DNA of 64,000 nt from Bacillota bacterium (GTDB lineage: Bacteria > Bacillota > Clostridia > Christensenellales > Aristaeellaceae): contig JAEZQK010000016.1 in NCBI GenBank assembly GCA_023413135.1, positions 1 to 64,000 on the forward strand, in the 5' to 3' direction. Positions 17,301-25,522 of the stretch are shown piece by piece. A program made the translations under genes and the position numbers. Below the pieces are notes generated by a model, which saw only the letters and a list, made by a program, of their open reading frames with translations, ran no database searches and was not told the origin of the DNA. Within the stretch, counting starts at the first letter, position 1; each line of letters starts with the position of its first letter.

Positions 17301-18497
17301 ATGGAACAGAAAAAGAAAATGCGCATCAACTGTGCGCTATGCGACATGAGCAGTGTTGCCGAATCCACGCTGGCGGCCTACGACTTCATCCTTGTGAACG
17401 CTGCGGTGGTTTTGACATCAGCGAAAACACAGGAGCTTATGCCCAAATACCATATCGCCGTGAATGCGGCCTCAGTCCTTGAAAAGCCCGACAATGCCGA
17501 GCTGAAGGTTGTGAACGGCAAGTGCGAGATTATGCCGGGCGATGTACCCAGTCAGCCCGTGATGCTCCTGGTCAACGGTTCTTTGGAAATCGGGAAGGAT
17601 ACGGAGGAGAACCTTCGCCACTACTCCCTGATCCAGGTCAACGGCCGCGTCACCTATCCCGACAACCTGTCGGGAAAGCTGGATATGCTTAGGGTCAACG
17701 GCAAAGCCGAATGCTATCCCGCTGATGCCGTCCGGCTGGACGACTCCTTTGTGGTGGACAAAACCTTCCGCCTAAGGGCCAAGGCCGGCAGGTACTATGC
17801 CAAACGCCGCATCGTGATCTTAAGCGGCAATGCGGATGTGGCGGCCATACAAAGCAAGGGGGTACGCTTTCTTACCAAAACCGCGGTCCTTACTGAATCT
17901 CTGGCAGAAAGCGCCCTCCCCCTGTTCGATAAAAGCACGGAAATCCATATTGTACCCGATGGCTGCGCCTATGTGGGTGGAGATGCCATGCTGAACGAGG
18001 CGCTTTTAAAAAGATATGGAACGAAGATGTATATCGCCGGCGATCTTGTGCTGGATATGGAAAGTGAGCCTGTGATCGGGCAATTGGAATACCTGAAGGT
18101 TATGGGCTCCGTTCAGCTTCCCATCAAGCTTATGAATGCCTTCTGCACCTTAAGCGCCGAATATGAATCCCTGGAGCCCGTAAAGGGCCTGGTCATTCGG
18201 GACAAGATGTCTTTCACGCTGGACAAAGGGCTGCTGGAAAGGCATCCGGAGGGGATCACCCTCATCGATTGCCTTCAGGTGAAGTTGGATAAGGATATCT
18301 CCCCCGAATGGATCGAGGAAAGGCTGATGATCAAGGACTGCTTGAATGTTTTCTGTGCTCCGGAGCAGCGGTCTTCCGTGGAACTGGTTGGTCCAGGCAC
18401 AGCTAAAGTCAGCCTGCTTGACGATATATTCGGCGATGAGCAGCCGTCCGATCCGGATACGCAGGTCATCAATGTGGCGGAATACCGGCTCCTGTAA
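17301..18497 (+). CDS. VNG-repeat protein of unknown function, partner of the ECF sigma factor
   Basis: Family not recognised. The 398 residues show a recurring pattern of two short strands separated by V-N-G or close variants (ILVNAAV, IAVNAASV, KVVNGKCE, LLVNGSLE, IQVNGRVT, LRVNGKAE, VILSGNAD), then further copies such as MYIAGDL and LKVMGSV, suggesting a beta-solenoid. It starts with a C-A-L-C pair near residues 11-14. There is no membrane helix or signal peptide and no zinc-binding anti-sigma domain. GAAAAGGAGCGAATTCT precedes the start. Its place after the sigma gene suggests a sensor, an anti-sigma or the main regulon product; this is inference. Confidence 0.75.
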   Translation: MEQKKKMRINCALCDMSSVAESTLAAYDFILVNAAVVLTSAKTQELMPKYHIAVNAASVLEKPDNAELKVVNGKCEIMPGDVPSQPVMLLVNGSLEIGKDTEENLRHYSLIQVNGRVTYPDNLSGKLDMLRVNGKAECYPADAVRLDDSFVVDKTFRLRAKAGRYYAKRRIVILSGNADVAAIQSKGVRFLTKTAVLTESLAESALPLFDKSTEIHIVPDGCAYVGGDAMLNEALLKRYGTKMYIAGDLVLDMESEPVIGQLEYLKVMGSVQLPIKLMNAFCTLSAEYESLEPVKGLVIRDKMSFTLDKGLLERHPEGITLIDCLQVKLDKDISPEWIEERLMIKDCLNVFCAPEQRSSVELVGPGTAKVSLLDDIFGDEQPSDPDTQVINVAEYRLL

Positions 18498-18516
18498 GCG
18501 CTCCCAATTCTAAAAA

Positions 18517-18568
18517 GAGGCTGCCGCAGTCGTATACAATATATGCTTCGTGCGGCAGCCTCTGTTTT
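18517..18568 (+). terminator. Terminator of the ECF sigma operon
   Basis: A perfect 12-bp stem GAGGCTGCCGCA (18517-18528 with 18551-18562) is followed by TGTTTTG, 20 bases after the stop codon of the VNG-repeat gene. Confidence 0.85.
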
Positions 18569-18598
18569 GTTGTGCCCAAAAAGGAGGTTCGACGACAC

Positions 18599-18808
18599 AT
18601 GCCTGTAAAGCCGTCCGTTCATTCTTCCACCAGTGAAGGATGCCCGCGTAAAAGAAGCCGGATCGTACGTTTCCTTTGCCTTCTGTTCAGATCGCTTTTC
18701 GAAAGCAAGCCTGTAAATCCGCCATCCAAGGAGGTTCAGGAAGCTATGCGCAGGCGTCAAGAAATAGCGTGGGAAGCCCACGACATCATTCGGCGGAGCA
18801 TGTTCTAA
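18599..18808 (+). CDS. Small basic protein, hypothetical
   Basis: Not recognised. A 69-residue frame starting MPVKPSVHSSTSEG, with a Cys/Arg/Lys-rich first half, a short hydrophobic stretch FLCLLFRSLF and a helical, charged C-terminus. AAAAAGGAGG lies 11-12 bases before the ATG at 18599, slightly far but strong. It starts directly after the terminator of the sigma operon, and no promoter of its own is obvious. It could be a small amphipathic membrane-associated protein or a spurious frame. Confidence 0.42.
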   Translation: MPVKPSVHSSTSEGCPRKRSRIVRFLCLLFRSLFESKPVNPPSKEVQEAMRRRQEIAWEAHDIIRRSMF

Positions 18809-18893
18809 TTTGCGGTTAATTCCATACAATTCCAAATCATTATTGCGTTAATGCCTGTATCCTTGGAGGAATCGGAGCAATCCACATGCAACC

Positions 18894-18981
18894 AGTAGGG
18901 CGGGGGCGGGCGCTCGCCGCAAGTGCCGGTGCCATGCGGCCAGGCAAATATGCATGCTGACGGCGAACCGCCCCCGCCCTA
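18894..18981. repeat. Inverted repeat with 15-bp GC-rich arms
   Basis: GTAGGGCGGGGGCGG (18894-18908) is the exact reverse complement of 18967-18981. It resembles in style the GTAGGGGCG repeats at 11261-11392 but is not the same sequence. Confidence 0.65.
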
Positions 18982-19077
18982 CATCGTCAACGGCGCTTCC
19001 ACATTCATCAAAACATTTATGTTTTGGATTGGTATTAAACACATCCGGGATCCCTACGCCCATGATTTAGATACATA

Positions 19078-19106
19078 TTGCCAACTTCATTCACTTGGGT
19101 TATAAT
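19078..19106 (+). promoter_or_regulatory. Promoter of the peptidoglycan-binding protein gene
   Basis: TTGCCA (19078-19083), a 17-base spacer and consensus TATAAT (19101-19106). Confidence 0.7.
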
Positions 19107-19304
19107 GCACATATAAAAATGTAATATTTTTAAGCTATCTGAAATGTTTGTGGAACTATCCAATCATTGAAACATAGCGAAGACATTGCCGTTAAGGCAC
19201 AGCGAAGATGCAGCAAAGGCGCAGGATAAAATAATATCTTTGATTCTTCATATATGTACTTATATTTTCTTAAGCCTTTGCGTCAACTGCCGGAGGGTAT
19301 CATC

Positions 19305-20045
19305 ATGGGTTATTGTTTTCATAGCTTTCCTGGCCTGAAGGCCGGAGTCCCGCTGCGCCCATGCCTATGCGGCGTCAGCTCAAGCCCGGGCATAAAAAGC
19401 ATGCACTTTGCCTCCAGCTTAAATGAATTGAAATCCGCCATTACTCTTTATGATACCCGCCCCAACCACAAAACACCTCATGATCAAGCGAAAAGGCCAA
19501 CCAGCCGCGGCACACGGCGCCAGCAAAGCAGCTTCAATATGAGCACCGGCATGATCTACGCCCAATCCAAAGAGCCAAAAAGAAAACGGCCTATCTGGCC
19601 GTGGATCGTAATAAGCTTTATTCTTGTTGCGCTTTTGTCCAGGGCATTCTCCGGCAACAATGCAGTTCCCGCCTCCGCACCCACACCCGGCCTTGTGATC
19701 GCCTCGCCGGCCGTCATAGCGTCCCCAAAGCCCACGGTCATCATCACGCAGGCCCCAATAATAACCACCCCGCCTACTTCTTCCACGTTGTCAAACAACT
19801 CCTCCCCCGCCGCCACACCCGTAAAGGAGCTTGCACGGGGCGTGAAGGGCGACGAGGTGAAGGCCCTGCAGGAAAAGCTGATGGCCCTTGACTATTTGGA
19901 GGATGGAAACGCCGACGGCATATTTGGCCGCGACACCCAGAAAGCCGTCAAAGAATTTCAAGAAAAGAATGGCTTGGAGGCCGACGGCGTCGCCGGCGAG
20001 AAGACGCTTACCGTTTTATATGGCGGAAATGCCAAGAAAAAATGA
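19305..20045 (+). CDS. Membrane-anchored peptidoglycan-binding protein
   Basis: The C-terminal 65 residues are a PG_binding_1 domain: LARGVKGDEVKALQEKLMALDYL, then DGIFGRDTQKAVKEFQEKNGLEADGVAGEKTL. It is preceded by a Pro/Thr/Ser-rich linker and one membrane helix (WPWIVISFILVALLSRAF at about residues 101-118), so the domain should face the wall. The start at 19305 follows CCGGAGGGTATCATC; the 80 residues before KEPKRKRPIW look unstructured, and an internal ATG at 19542 lacks a ribosome site, so the N-terminus is uncertain. No catalytic domain is present, so it is a wall-binding or scaffolding protein. The gene meets the next one tail to tail with no gap. Confidence 0.75.
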   Translation: MGYCFHSFPGLKAGVPLRPCLCGVSSSPGIKSMHFASSLNELKSAITLYDTRPNHKTPHDQAKRPTSRGTRRQQSSFNMSTGMIYAQSKEPKRKRPIWPWIVISFILVALLSRAFSGNNAVPASAPTPGLVIASPAVIASPKPTVIITQAPIITTPPTSSTLSNNSSPAATPVKELARGVKGDEVKALQEKLMALDYLEDGNADGIFGRDTQKAVKEFQEKNGLEADGVAGEKTLTVLYGGNAKKK

Positions 20046-21362
20046 TCAGTTCAATTTCCCGCAGCAGCGCTTATACTTTTTCCCGCTGCCGCAAGGGCAT
20101 AGCGCGTTGCGGCTCACTTCGCCGGCCTGCGCGAGGGGGCTTGTCCCATCCGCTTTTACCTCGTGCCCGGCCTTCCTATCCAGGCCTCTATCCTTATGCA
20201 ACTCATTTGGCGTATGCCCACGGTTGATGGGCATGCGGGTATTGTTGAACATGTTCGTATACAGCGCGAAAAAGGATTTCACTTCTTCTATACCCTTGAA
20301 CTTCACACCCAACCGCGCCATATCTTTAAAGATTTGCTGGTTATCCTGTTCAGCCATGCTTGCGTACAGTTGCAGCTCATCGGCGACGTCCTCGGCACGC
20401 TTGGCGGGCAGCTTCATATGATTGTGCAAGAAATCCCTCAGCGCGCAGAACTCGGCATTTTGTTCGAAGTACCCCTCATCCGCATATTTCAATAATGTCG
20501 GCTTGCCGGGAACATAGTACGGCTTACCCTCCTGCTCCGCCTTCATCTTCGCATAATCGTCCTCGATATACAGCTCACTGTCCGCGATGATCTCCCGGTC
20601 CAAGGGATTGCACGGCTCATTGCAGCCGTTGCACATATCGTCTTCGCCCAGGATGCTATAATAATGCTCCTCATGCCGGACCACTTCGGTAAACGCCGCG
20701 AAATCTTCCTCCGTAACCGGCTCGTTCTGCTTGTTGTAGATCTCCAGCGCCTTGCGAAGCGGTAAGATGGCGTACAAATTGGAAAATGCGTTGAAATATT
20801 GCAGCAGCGTCTTAACCGTTTCCTCCGGCAGCGCAAGCCCGGCATACAGCTTCTTCAGCGTCTCGGCATCGTATATTTCGGGATAGACCGGCGATTCCGG
20901 TTCATCATCATCTTCATCATACTCGCCGGCTTCATCATCCTCATCGTCCTCAAAGCCTTCATCCAATTCACCATATTGCATAGGCGCATCACCCACGCTC
21001 TTTACGACCTGCGGTTCCTCCGTTTCTTCATCCAGCACTTTCAGCACCTTGCACTGGAACTTCCACTCGTCCCCGAAGTCGAACACATACTTGAACTGCT
21101 TGCCTGCGTACAGCCCGATCTCGTCCAGCGTATATTCGCTTGTGAAGCGGCCGGCATCGTCAATGCCCTCCGCATAATAGCTATCCGCATCGCTCCACAT
21201 CCGGTTGTCCATGAAGAAAGCGTGGGCATGGTCGTCATCGAACTCGACTGCATCCAGTATGGCCTCGTTCAGATCCTGCAGCGTGGCGTCTGCCGATATC
21301 CTGATATGCCGGTAGCAGCCTGCCCCCAACGACACGCTGATGATATAACTTTTGTTTGCCAT
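20046..21362 (-). CDS. pRiA4b ORF-3-like protein with SEC-C zinc motif
   Basis: A 438-residue cytosolic protein. The N-terminal 110 residues match the plasmid pRiA4b ORF-3 (IS1096 TnpR-like passenger) fold: RHIRISADATLQDLNEAILDAVEFDDDHAHAF and YVFDFGDEWKFQCKV. An extremely acidic linker follows (about residues 135-165), then a helical middle with CNGCNEPC, and a C-terminal SEC-C zinc finger NALCPCGSGKKYKRCCGK. SEC-C motifs usually contact protein or nucleic acid. Its function is unknown. The ATG at 21362 follows GGGAGGCTCCGTT. Despite the family name I see no insertion-sequence ends. Confidence 0.82.
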   Translation of the reverse strand: MANKSYIISVSLGAGCYRHIRISADATLQDLNEAILDAVEFDDDHAHAFFMDNRMWSDADSYYAEGIDDAGRFTSEYTLDEIGLYAGKQFKYVFDFGDEWKFQCKVLKVLDEETEEPQVVKSVGDAPMQYGELDEGFEDDEDDEAGEYDEDDDEPESPVYPEIYDAETLKKLYAGLALPEETVKTLLQYFNAFSNLYAILPLRKALEIYNKQNEPVTEEDFAAFTEVVRHEEHYYSILGEDDMCNGCNEPCNPLDREIIADSELYIEDDYAKMKAEQEGKPYYVPGKPTLLKYADEGYFEQNAEFCALRDFLHNHMKLPAKRAEDVADELQLYASMAEQDNQQIFKDMARLGVKFKGIEEVKSFFALYTNMFNNTRMPINRGHTPNELHKDRGLDRKAGHEVKADGTSPLAQAGEVSRNALCPCGSGKKYKRCCGKLN

Positions 21363-21546
21363 AACGGAGCCTCCCATTCGCTTTGTGCGGCGGTTTCAAA
21401 AGCTATTATTCGGCACATTATCATCTTTTCCTGGCTGCCACCATAAATTAGCACACCGATGCCGGACCTGCACTACAGAGTTCAGTCACCCGGAAAACAC
21501 CTTTGACCTCTCACAATAAAGGAAGGCCCCTGAAAGCGAGTCCACC

Positions 21547-21618
21547 CCCGCAGGCTGTCATCCTGAAAAAAGTGAAGGATCTTGGCCTTTCATGCTGCGC
21601 CAAGATCCTTTATTATTG
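21547..21618. repeat. Dispersed GGATCTT hairpin repeat, copy 2
   Basis: Carries CAGGCTGTCATCCTG, AAGGATCTTGG and CCAAGATCCTT with an intervening CCTTTCATGCTGCG. It is the reverse-complement partner of the copy at 178-250 and has a perfect 11-bp stem plus an A6 tract. Confidence 0.7.
21566..21610 (-). terminator. Terminator of the leftward polysaccharide operon
   Basis: On the minus strand AAGGATCTTGG pairs with CCAAGATCCTT (11 bp, 21600-21610 with 21575-21585), then CAC and TTTTTT (21566-21571). It lies 25 bases past the LCP gene stop codon and is built from a copy of a dispersed repeat. Confidence 0.8.
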
Positions 21619-21634
21619 AAATCGTATCAATCAA

Positions 21635-22930
21635 TCATCGGAAATCGACATCAATTTCATTTATCAAGCGGTCGGCATACCAATACTTCCCGCTATTCCA
21701 TACCGGCTTGCTGATATCATCAAACAGCTTGTACAGCACGTCGCCTTGCTTGCGAAGCTCTTTGCTGGAATTAGTCATCAATTCCGTATCGGCCTTAGCC
21801 ATGGAATCGGCCGCCGCATCAAAAGCATCCTGCGTTTTCGTATAGGCCAAATCAAACGCTGCAAGCGCTTCCTTTTGCTCAGCACTCATGTCTGATTCAT
21901 CGTATTTGCTTATTTCCTCCCGTAGCAGCTTTGCCACCGATAAAAACCGAACAACTTGTAAACCGTTATTCACCAGCCACTTGGTATACTCGTACGACAC
22001 GTACTTCAACTCGGGCACCTCTACGCCGTATACCTCTTGAATAACTTTTTTGCGGTTTTCCTGGTCGGTAAACGTAAAATTCCAGCCATTTAGCGCGGTG
22101 CGGTATTTGCCGGTGATAACGTAAGAGCCGACCTTGCTATCATCCAGTTCAAGAGCCAAAGGCAAATAGCCCATCACGTCTGCGACGCTTATGTTCGTAA
22201 AAATAGCATTCTCCATTTTCTGTACCGTAGATAGCACGTTTACCAACAGGCTCTGATTATCTTTTATTTTTTCAAAGATCGCAAATATCAGATCCCGCTG
22301 CCGCCCGGTACGGCCTATATCATTGGCGTTAACAGTGGCATTGCGCCGGGCACGTAGATAGTCTACAATTCCTTTACCATTTAAGTGCCGTAATCCCTTT
22401 TGATATGTTCCAAACTCGCCCCTGTAACTCATATCTAATTTGAAATCCACCCCGCCGATGGCATCGCCAATGGCTATCATCGCCTTCATATCCACGGCAC
22501 AGTATTGGTCTATTTTCATGCCGCCAAGTACCCATGAAGCTGCCTCGCAAATCTTTTGGAACCCTTCCTCCGTTTTCCCACCGCCGCAGTTGATGGCGGC
22601 ATTCAGCTTGTATATGCCTTTAATGCCGGGAACATAAGTAAGCGTATCCCGTGGCAACGAAACCAAATCCACTGTCTTTTCATCAAGATTCACCGCCAAC
22701 ACCATAATGGCATCCGTATGGTAATCAAATCCCTTTGCCGCGGCACGATCGCTTTTGTCGATCCCCAGCAGAAGGATATTTTTTATATTCTGTGCAGGGG
22801 TTGTATACTCGATAATCGGCTGAGGATCAATCAGGGGATTATGGTGGTCTGTATCTTCTGCCAATGATATTGATGAGAATAAGAATACGATACCTAATAA
22901 GATCAAAATTGCTCTTACAGTTGTTTTCAT
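21635..22930 (-). CDS. LytR-CpsA-Psr (LCP) family glycopolymer ligase
   Basis: Transfers undecaprenyl-linked glycopolymer to peptidoglycan outside the membrane. The 431-residue protein has a signal-anchor (residues 4-24), then the LCP core: NILLLGIDKSD, HTDAIMVLAV, LVSLPRDTLTYVPG, and YLRARRN...NDIGRTGRQRDLI with the conserved arginines intact. A C-terminal extension of about 130 residues (YTKWLVNNGLQV... KYWYADRLINEIDVDFR) is outside the usual LCP fold and is shared with the paralog at 62882-64000. It is the last gene of the leftward operon and is closed by a hairpin terminator. Its likely job is to attach this locus's polysaccharide to the wall. Confidence 0.93.
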   Translation of the reverse strand: MKTTVRAILILLGIVFLFSSISLAEDTDHHNPLIDPQPIIEYTTPAQNIKNILLLGIDKSDRAAAKGFDYHTDAIMVLAVNLDEKTVDLVSLPRDTLTYVPGIKGIYKLNAAINCGGGKTEEGFQKICEAASWVLGGMKIDQYCAVDMKAMIAIGDAIGGVDFKLDMSYRGEFGTYQKGLRHLNGKGIVDYLRARRNATVNANDIGRTGRQRDLIFAIFEKIKDNQSLLVNVLSTVQKMENAIFTNISVADVMGYLPLALELDDSKVGSYVITGKYRTALNGWNFTFTDQENRKKVIQEVYGVEVPELKYVSYEYTKWLVNNGLQVVRFLSVAKLLREEISKYDESDMSAEQKEALAAFDLAYTKTQDAFDAAADSMAKADTELMTNSSKELRKQGDVLYKLFDDISKPVWNSGKYWYADRLINEIDVDFR

Positions 22931-22937
22931 TATGCTC

Positions 22938-23444
22938 TCATTCCTCTCTTTTTTTGCTTACACAAGTAACGGTTGACTTTGGTGCTTTCTTCCTAAGCAT
23001 ATTCTTTTTGACTCGTAATACAAGCACATTTATTATAAACCCAACGCAGATCCCTAAAAGCACACCACCAAAATCCAAAACAACATCCGATACCAATGAT
23101 CCGCGCTGGGCAAATATCTGTATGGCTTCGTCTATGGTAGCCACAACCAAACCAATAAACAGAATGTTCATTATGTTCTGCCAGCGTATGGTACCGGTAA
23201 GGAGCAGAAGCAGAGTCATCTCAATGCCCAACAAACCAAACTCGGCCACATGGGCGATTTTTCGTATTACATGCTGGTTCTCCAGCGTATCCAGTGGCGG
23301 TGTGTTGAAAATGATCGCGATGAGTCTCAATATCCTGCCGCTCTGCTGGTTCGACCGCTCTACGGATGGAAGCGAGTTTGACCAAATATACAGCAGTGTA
23401 AGTAATATTATGCTAATGCCTATGGTCCATTTTCGCTTATTCAT
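22938..23444 (-). CDS. VanZ family membrane protein
   Basis: A 168-residue protein with four predicted membrane helices and the VanZ signatures RKIAHVAEFGLLG, IDEAIQIFAQRGSLVSDVVLDFGGVLLG. VanZ proteins affect sensitivity to lipoglycopeptides and are common next to surface-polysaccharide genes; the biochemical role is not settled. A basic tail of about 30 residues follows the last helix. It lies seven bases upstream of the LCP gene and 36 bases downstream of the UDP-glucose dehydrogenase gene, so it is part of the operon. Confidence 0.88.
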   Translation of the reverse strand: MNKRKWTIGISIILLTLLYIWSNSLPSVERSNQQSGRILRLIAIIFNTPPLDTLENQHVIRKIAHVAEFGLLGIEMTLLLLLTGTIRWQNIMNILFIGLVVATIDEAIQIFAQRGSLVSDVVLDFGGVLLGICVGFIINVLVLRVKKNMLRKKAPKSTVTCVSKKREE

Positions 23445-23480
23445 AAATAGGCATATCCCTCTCGCGAGATATTCACCGCA

Positions 23481-24779
23481 TCACCGCCCGATTGAATAAT
23501 ACTCCACCCCTGCTTCCCGCATTTCACCAACGTCATAAATATTACGCCCGTCGTACAAAAGAGGAGTCCGCATCAGAGCCTTGTACATTTTCGGCCCGAT
23601 GGCCTTGATCTCCTCCCATTCGGTGAAAATGAATGCCACATTAGCCCCTTTCAGCGCCTCATCGGGAGAGGCCACATAGGTAATCTCAGGATAGAAGCGC
23701 TTGAACCGCTCCATACCTACCGGGTCATAGGCATAGATTTGCGCACCCTGTTCTACGAGTAGCTTTACGTTATCTAGAGATGGCGCTTCCCGCAAATCAT
23801 CGGTACCGGGCTTGAATGTGAGCCCCAGAACCGCCACCTTCAAGCCGCTGAAGGTAATCAACCGTTTGGATGCTTTTTTGAACAGTGCCGTCTTTTGTTC
23901 CGCATTCACATCCACCGCCGCCTCAACGGTTCTAAGCACATAACCGTGCTGACGAGCCAGGTACTTCAGCGCCTTGGTATCCTTGGGAAAACAGCTTCCG
24001 CCATAACCAACACCTGCATTCAGGAATTTTGCGCCGATACGCGCATCATAGCTCATGCCAAGGGCAACATCCTGGATATCTGCTCCCACCAACTCGCACA
24101 GATTGGCGATATCGTTCATATAAGAAATCTTAAGTGCCAAAAAGTCATTGGCGGCATACTTGATCATCTCCGCGCTGCGGCGCTTCACCGATACAATGGG
24201 CAGGCCAAAGGGAGCATAAATCTCCTTCAGCAGTGCCTCCGCCTCTTTGCTCTCCGTACCTATTACAACGCGGGGCGCATGCAGCGTATCCCGCACAGCC
24301 GTACCCTGGGCCAGAAACTCAGGGTTGCTGGCCACCTCCACCTTCACGTCATGTACCAGAAAATCCTTGATAAACTGTTCCACCTTATCGTTTGTGCCTA
24401 CGGGCACAGTGGATTTCACCACTACCAAGCAATCCTTTTCAATGCTTTCGGCAATCTGCCGGGCCACGGTAGCGATATAGCAAAGGTTGGCTGAACCATC
24501 TGGCTGTTCCGGCGTGCCAACCCCAATAAAGATGGCATCCGCATCTTTGTAGGCTTCGCAATAATCCGTGGTAAACTTCAACCTGCCCTGGTCATAGTTG
24601 ACTCGCATCAACTCTTCCAAATCCTGCTCATAGATGGGCGATACACCGGCCTTTAGTAGCTCGATCTTACTTTCATCCACATCCACACAGGTTACATGGT
24701 GGCCCACCTCCGCAAAGCAGACTCCCGCCACCAAGCCCACATATCCTGTTCCAGATACTGCGATTTTGTAAGACATCAT
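23481..24779 (-). CDS. UDP-glucose 6-dehydrogenase
   Basis: Oxidises UDP-glucose to UDP-glucuronate with two NAD+. The 432-residue protein has the Rossmann motif GTGYVGLVAGVCFAEVGH, the central ASNPEFLAQGTAV segment, the catalytic cysteine in GGSCFPKDTKAL, and the C-terminal UDP-binding domain (LGLTFKPGTDDLREAPS). The start at 24779 overlaps the preceding stop as ATGA, and AAAGGAG precedes it, so translation is coupled. With the 4-epimerase gene at 26723 it provides UDP-galacturonate, which would make the polymer acidic. Confidence 0.96.
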   Translation of the reverse strand: MMSYKIAVSGTGYVGLVAGVCFAEVGHHVTCVDVDESKIELLKAGVSPIYEQDLEELMRVNYDQGRLKFTTDYCEAYKDADAIFIGVGTPEQPDGSANLCYIATVARQIAESIEKDCLVVVKSTVPVGTNDKVEQFIKDFLVHDVKVEVASNPEFLAQGTAVRDTLHAPRVVIGTESKEAEALLKEIYAPFGLPIVSVKRRSAEMIKYAANDFLALKISYMNDIANLCELVGADIQDVALGMSYDARIGAKFLNAGVGYGGSCFPKDTKALKYLARQHGYVLRTVEAAVDVNAEQKTALFKKASKRLITFSGLKVAVLGLTFKPGTDDLREAPSLDNVKLLVEQGAQIYAYDPVGMERFKRFYPEITYVASPDEALKGANVAFIFTEWEEIKAIGPKMYKALMRTPLLYDGRNIYDVGEMREAGVEYYSIGR

Positions 24780-25522
24780 GCTCTTTGTACTCCTTTGTAC
24801 GTATTCTGCACGCTGGTATAGGTATCCATATCCCCTATATCATACCGGTGCCCAGGCATTTCCCAGGCGTAGACCTTGCTATGCCTGCACAGCCATGCAG
24901 CAAAATTTCCCGGCGCATCGCTGCCACAACCATCCGATATCGCTTCGCCGATACAGGCAATATCTTTCTGCTTATATGCATAAAAAGGAGGAACAGCCAG
25001 GTTCGACTTCGGAGCCTGTGGCTTTTCCTCCATGGATGTTACACATCTCATATTATCGGTAGTAATGATGCCGGTACGCCGCTGCTTTGCCAAATCGGGC
25101 TCCTCATAGCACATGATGCAGGAGGCATTCTTCTCCTTAAAAAAAGTGAGGAACCCCGCAAAAGAAAACTCCACCATGTTATCCCCCGCGATAACCAGCA
25201 ATTCATCTGCCAGCCCGAGTTGATTCACGGCAAAACCAATATCCGTAACCGCACCGAGCCGGTGTTCGTTATCCATGGAACCATCATCCAAAAGAACCAG
25301 AGGCTTTTGAAAAGACTGTTCCTTTTTCCAGGCTTCGAATTGATAGATGAACTTATGGTTGGATATAATGATATGCTCCGTGATCTCGGGCAGGGTATCA
25401 ATGTCTTCCAGCAGCCAGTTCAGAATGGGCTTTTTGCAAACAGGGAGCAGGGGCTTGGGCATGTTTTCTGTCAAAGGATACAACCGGGTAGCATATCCGG
25501 CAGCCAGTACAACGCATTTCAT
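24776..25522 (-). CDS. Sugar nucleotidyltransferase
   Basis: A 248-residue NTP_transferase: AAGYATRLYPLTENMPKPLLPVCKKPILNW carries the nucleotide loop and lysine, and LLVIAGDNMVEF the metal-binding aspartate. It is the size of the short RmlA/USP-like enzymes. It is coupled by ATGA overlaps to both neighbours: upstream is a galacturonokinase-like GHMP kinase, downstream UDP-glucose dehydrogenase. The pair suggests a kinase and pyrophosphorylase route that turns a free sugar acid into a UDP-sugar. The nucleotide and sugar are not proved by sequence. Confidence 0.85.
   Translation of the reverse strand: MKCVVLAAGYATRLYPLTENMPKPLLPVCKKPILNWLLEDIDTLPEITEHIIISNHKFIYQFEAWKKEQSFQKPLVLLDDGSMDNEHRLGAVTDIGFAVNQLGLADELLVIAGDNMVEFSFAGFLTFFKEKNASCIMCYEEPDLAKQRRTGIITTDNMRCVTSMEEKPQAPKSNLAVPPFYAYKQKDIACIGEAISDGCGSDAPGNFAAWLCRHSKVYAWEMPGHRYDIGDMDTYTSVQNTYKGVQRA

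Larger units (their letters stand above)
18809..19304. other. Intergenic region with inverted repeat, promoter and long leader
   Basis: No gene supported. It contains an inverted repeat (18894-18981), a good promoter (19078-19106) and a leader of about 190 bases. GCAAAGGC (19213-19220) and GCCTTTGC (19274-19281) in the leader can pair just before the GGAGG of the next gene, a possible control structure. Confidence 0.5.

Noticed and set aside
20046..21362. Insertion sequence suggested by the IS1096 passenger-like domain
   Set aside because: No transposase domain, terminal inverted repeats or target duplication is visible around the gene; the name reflects only fold similarity.
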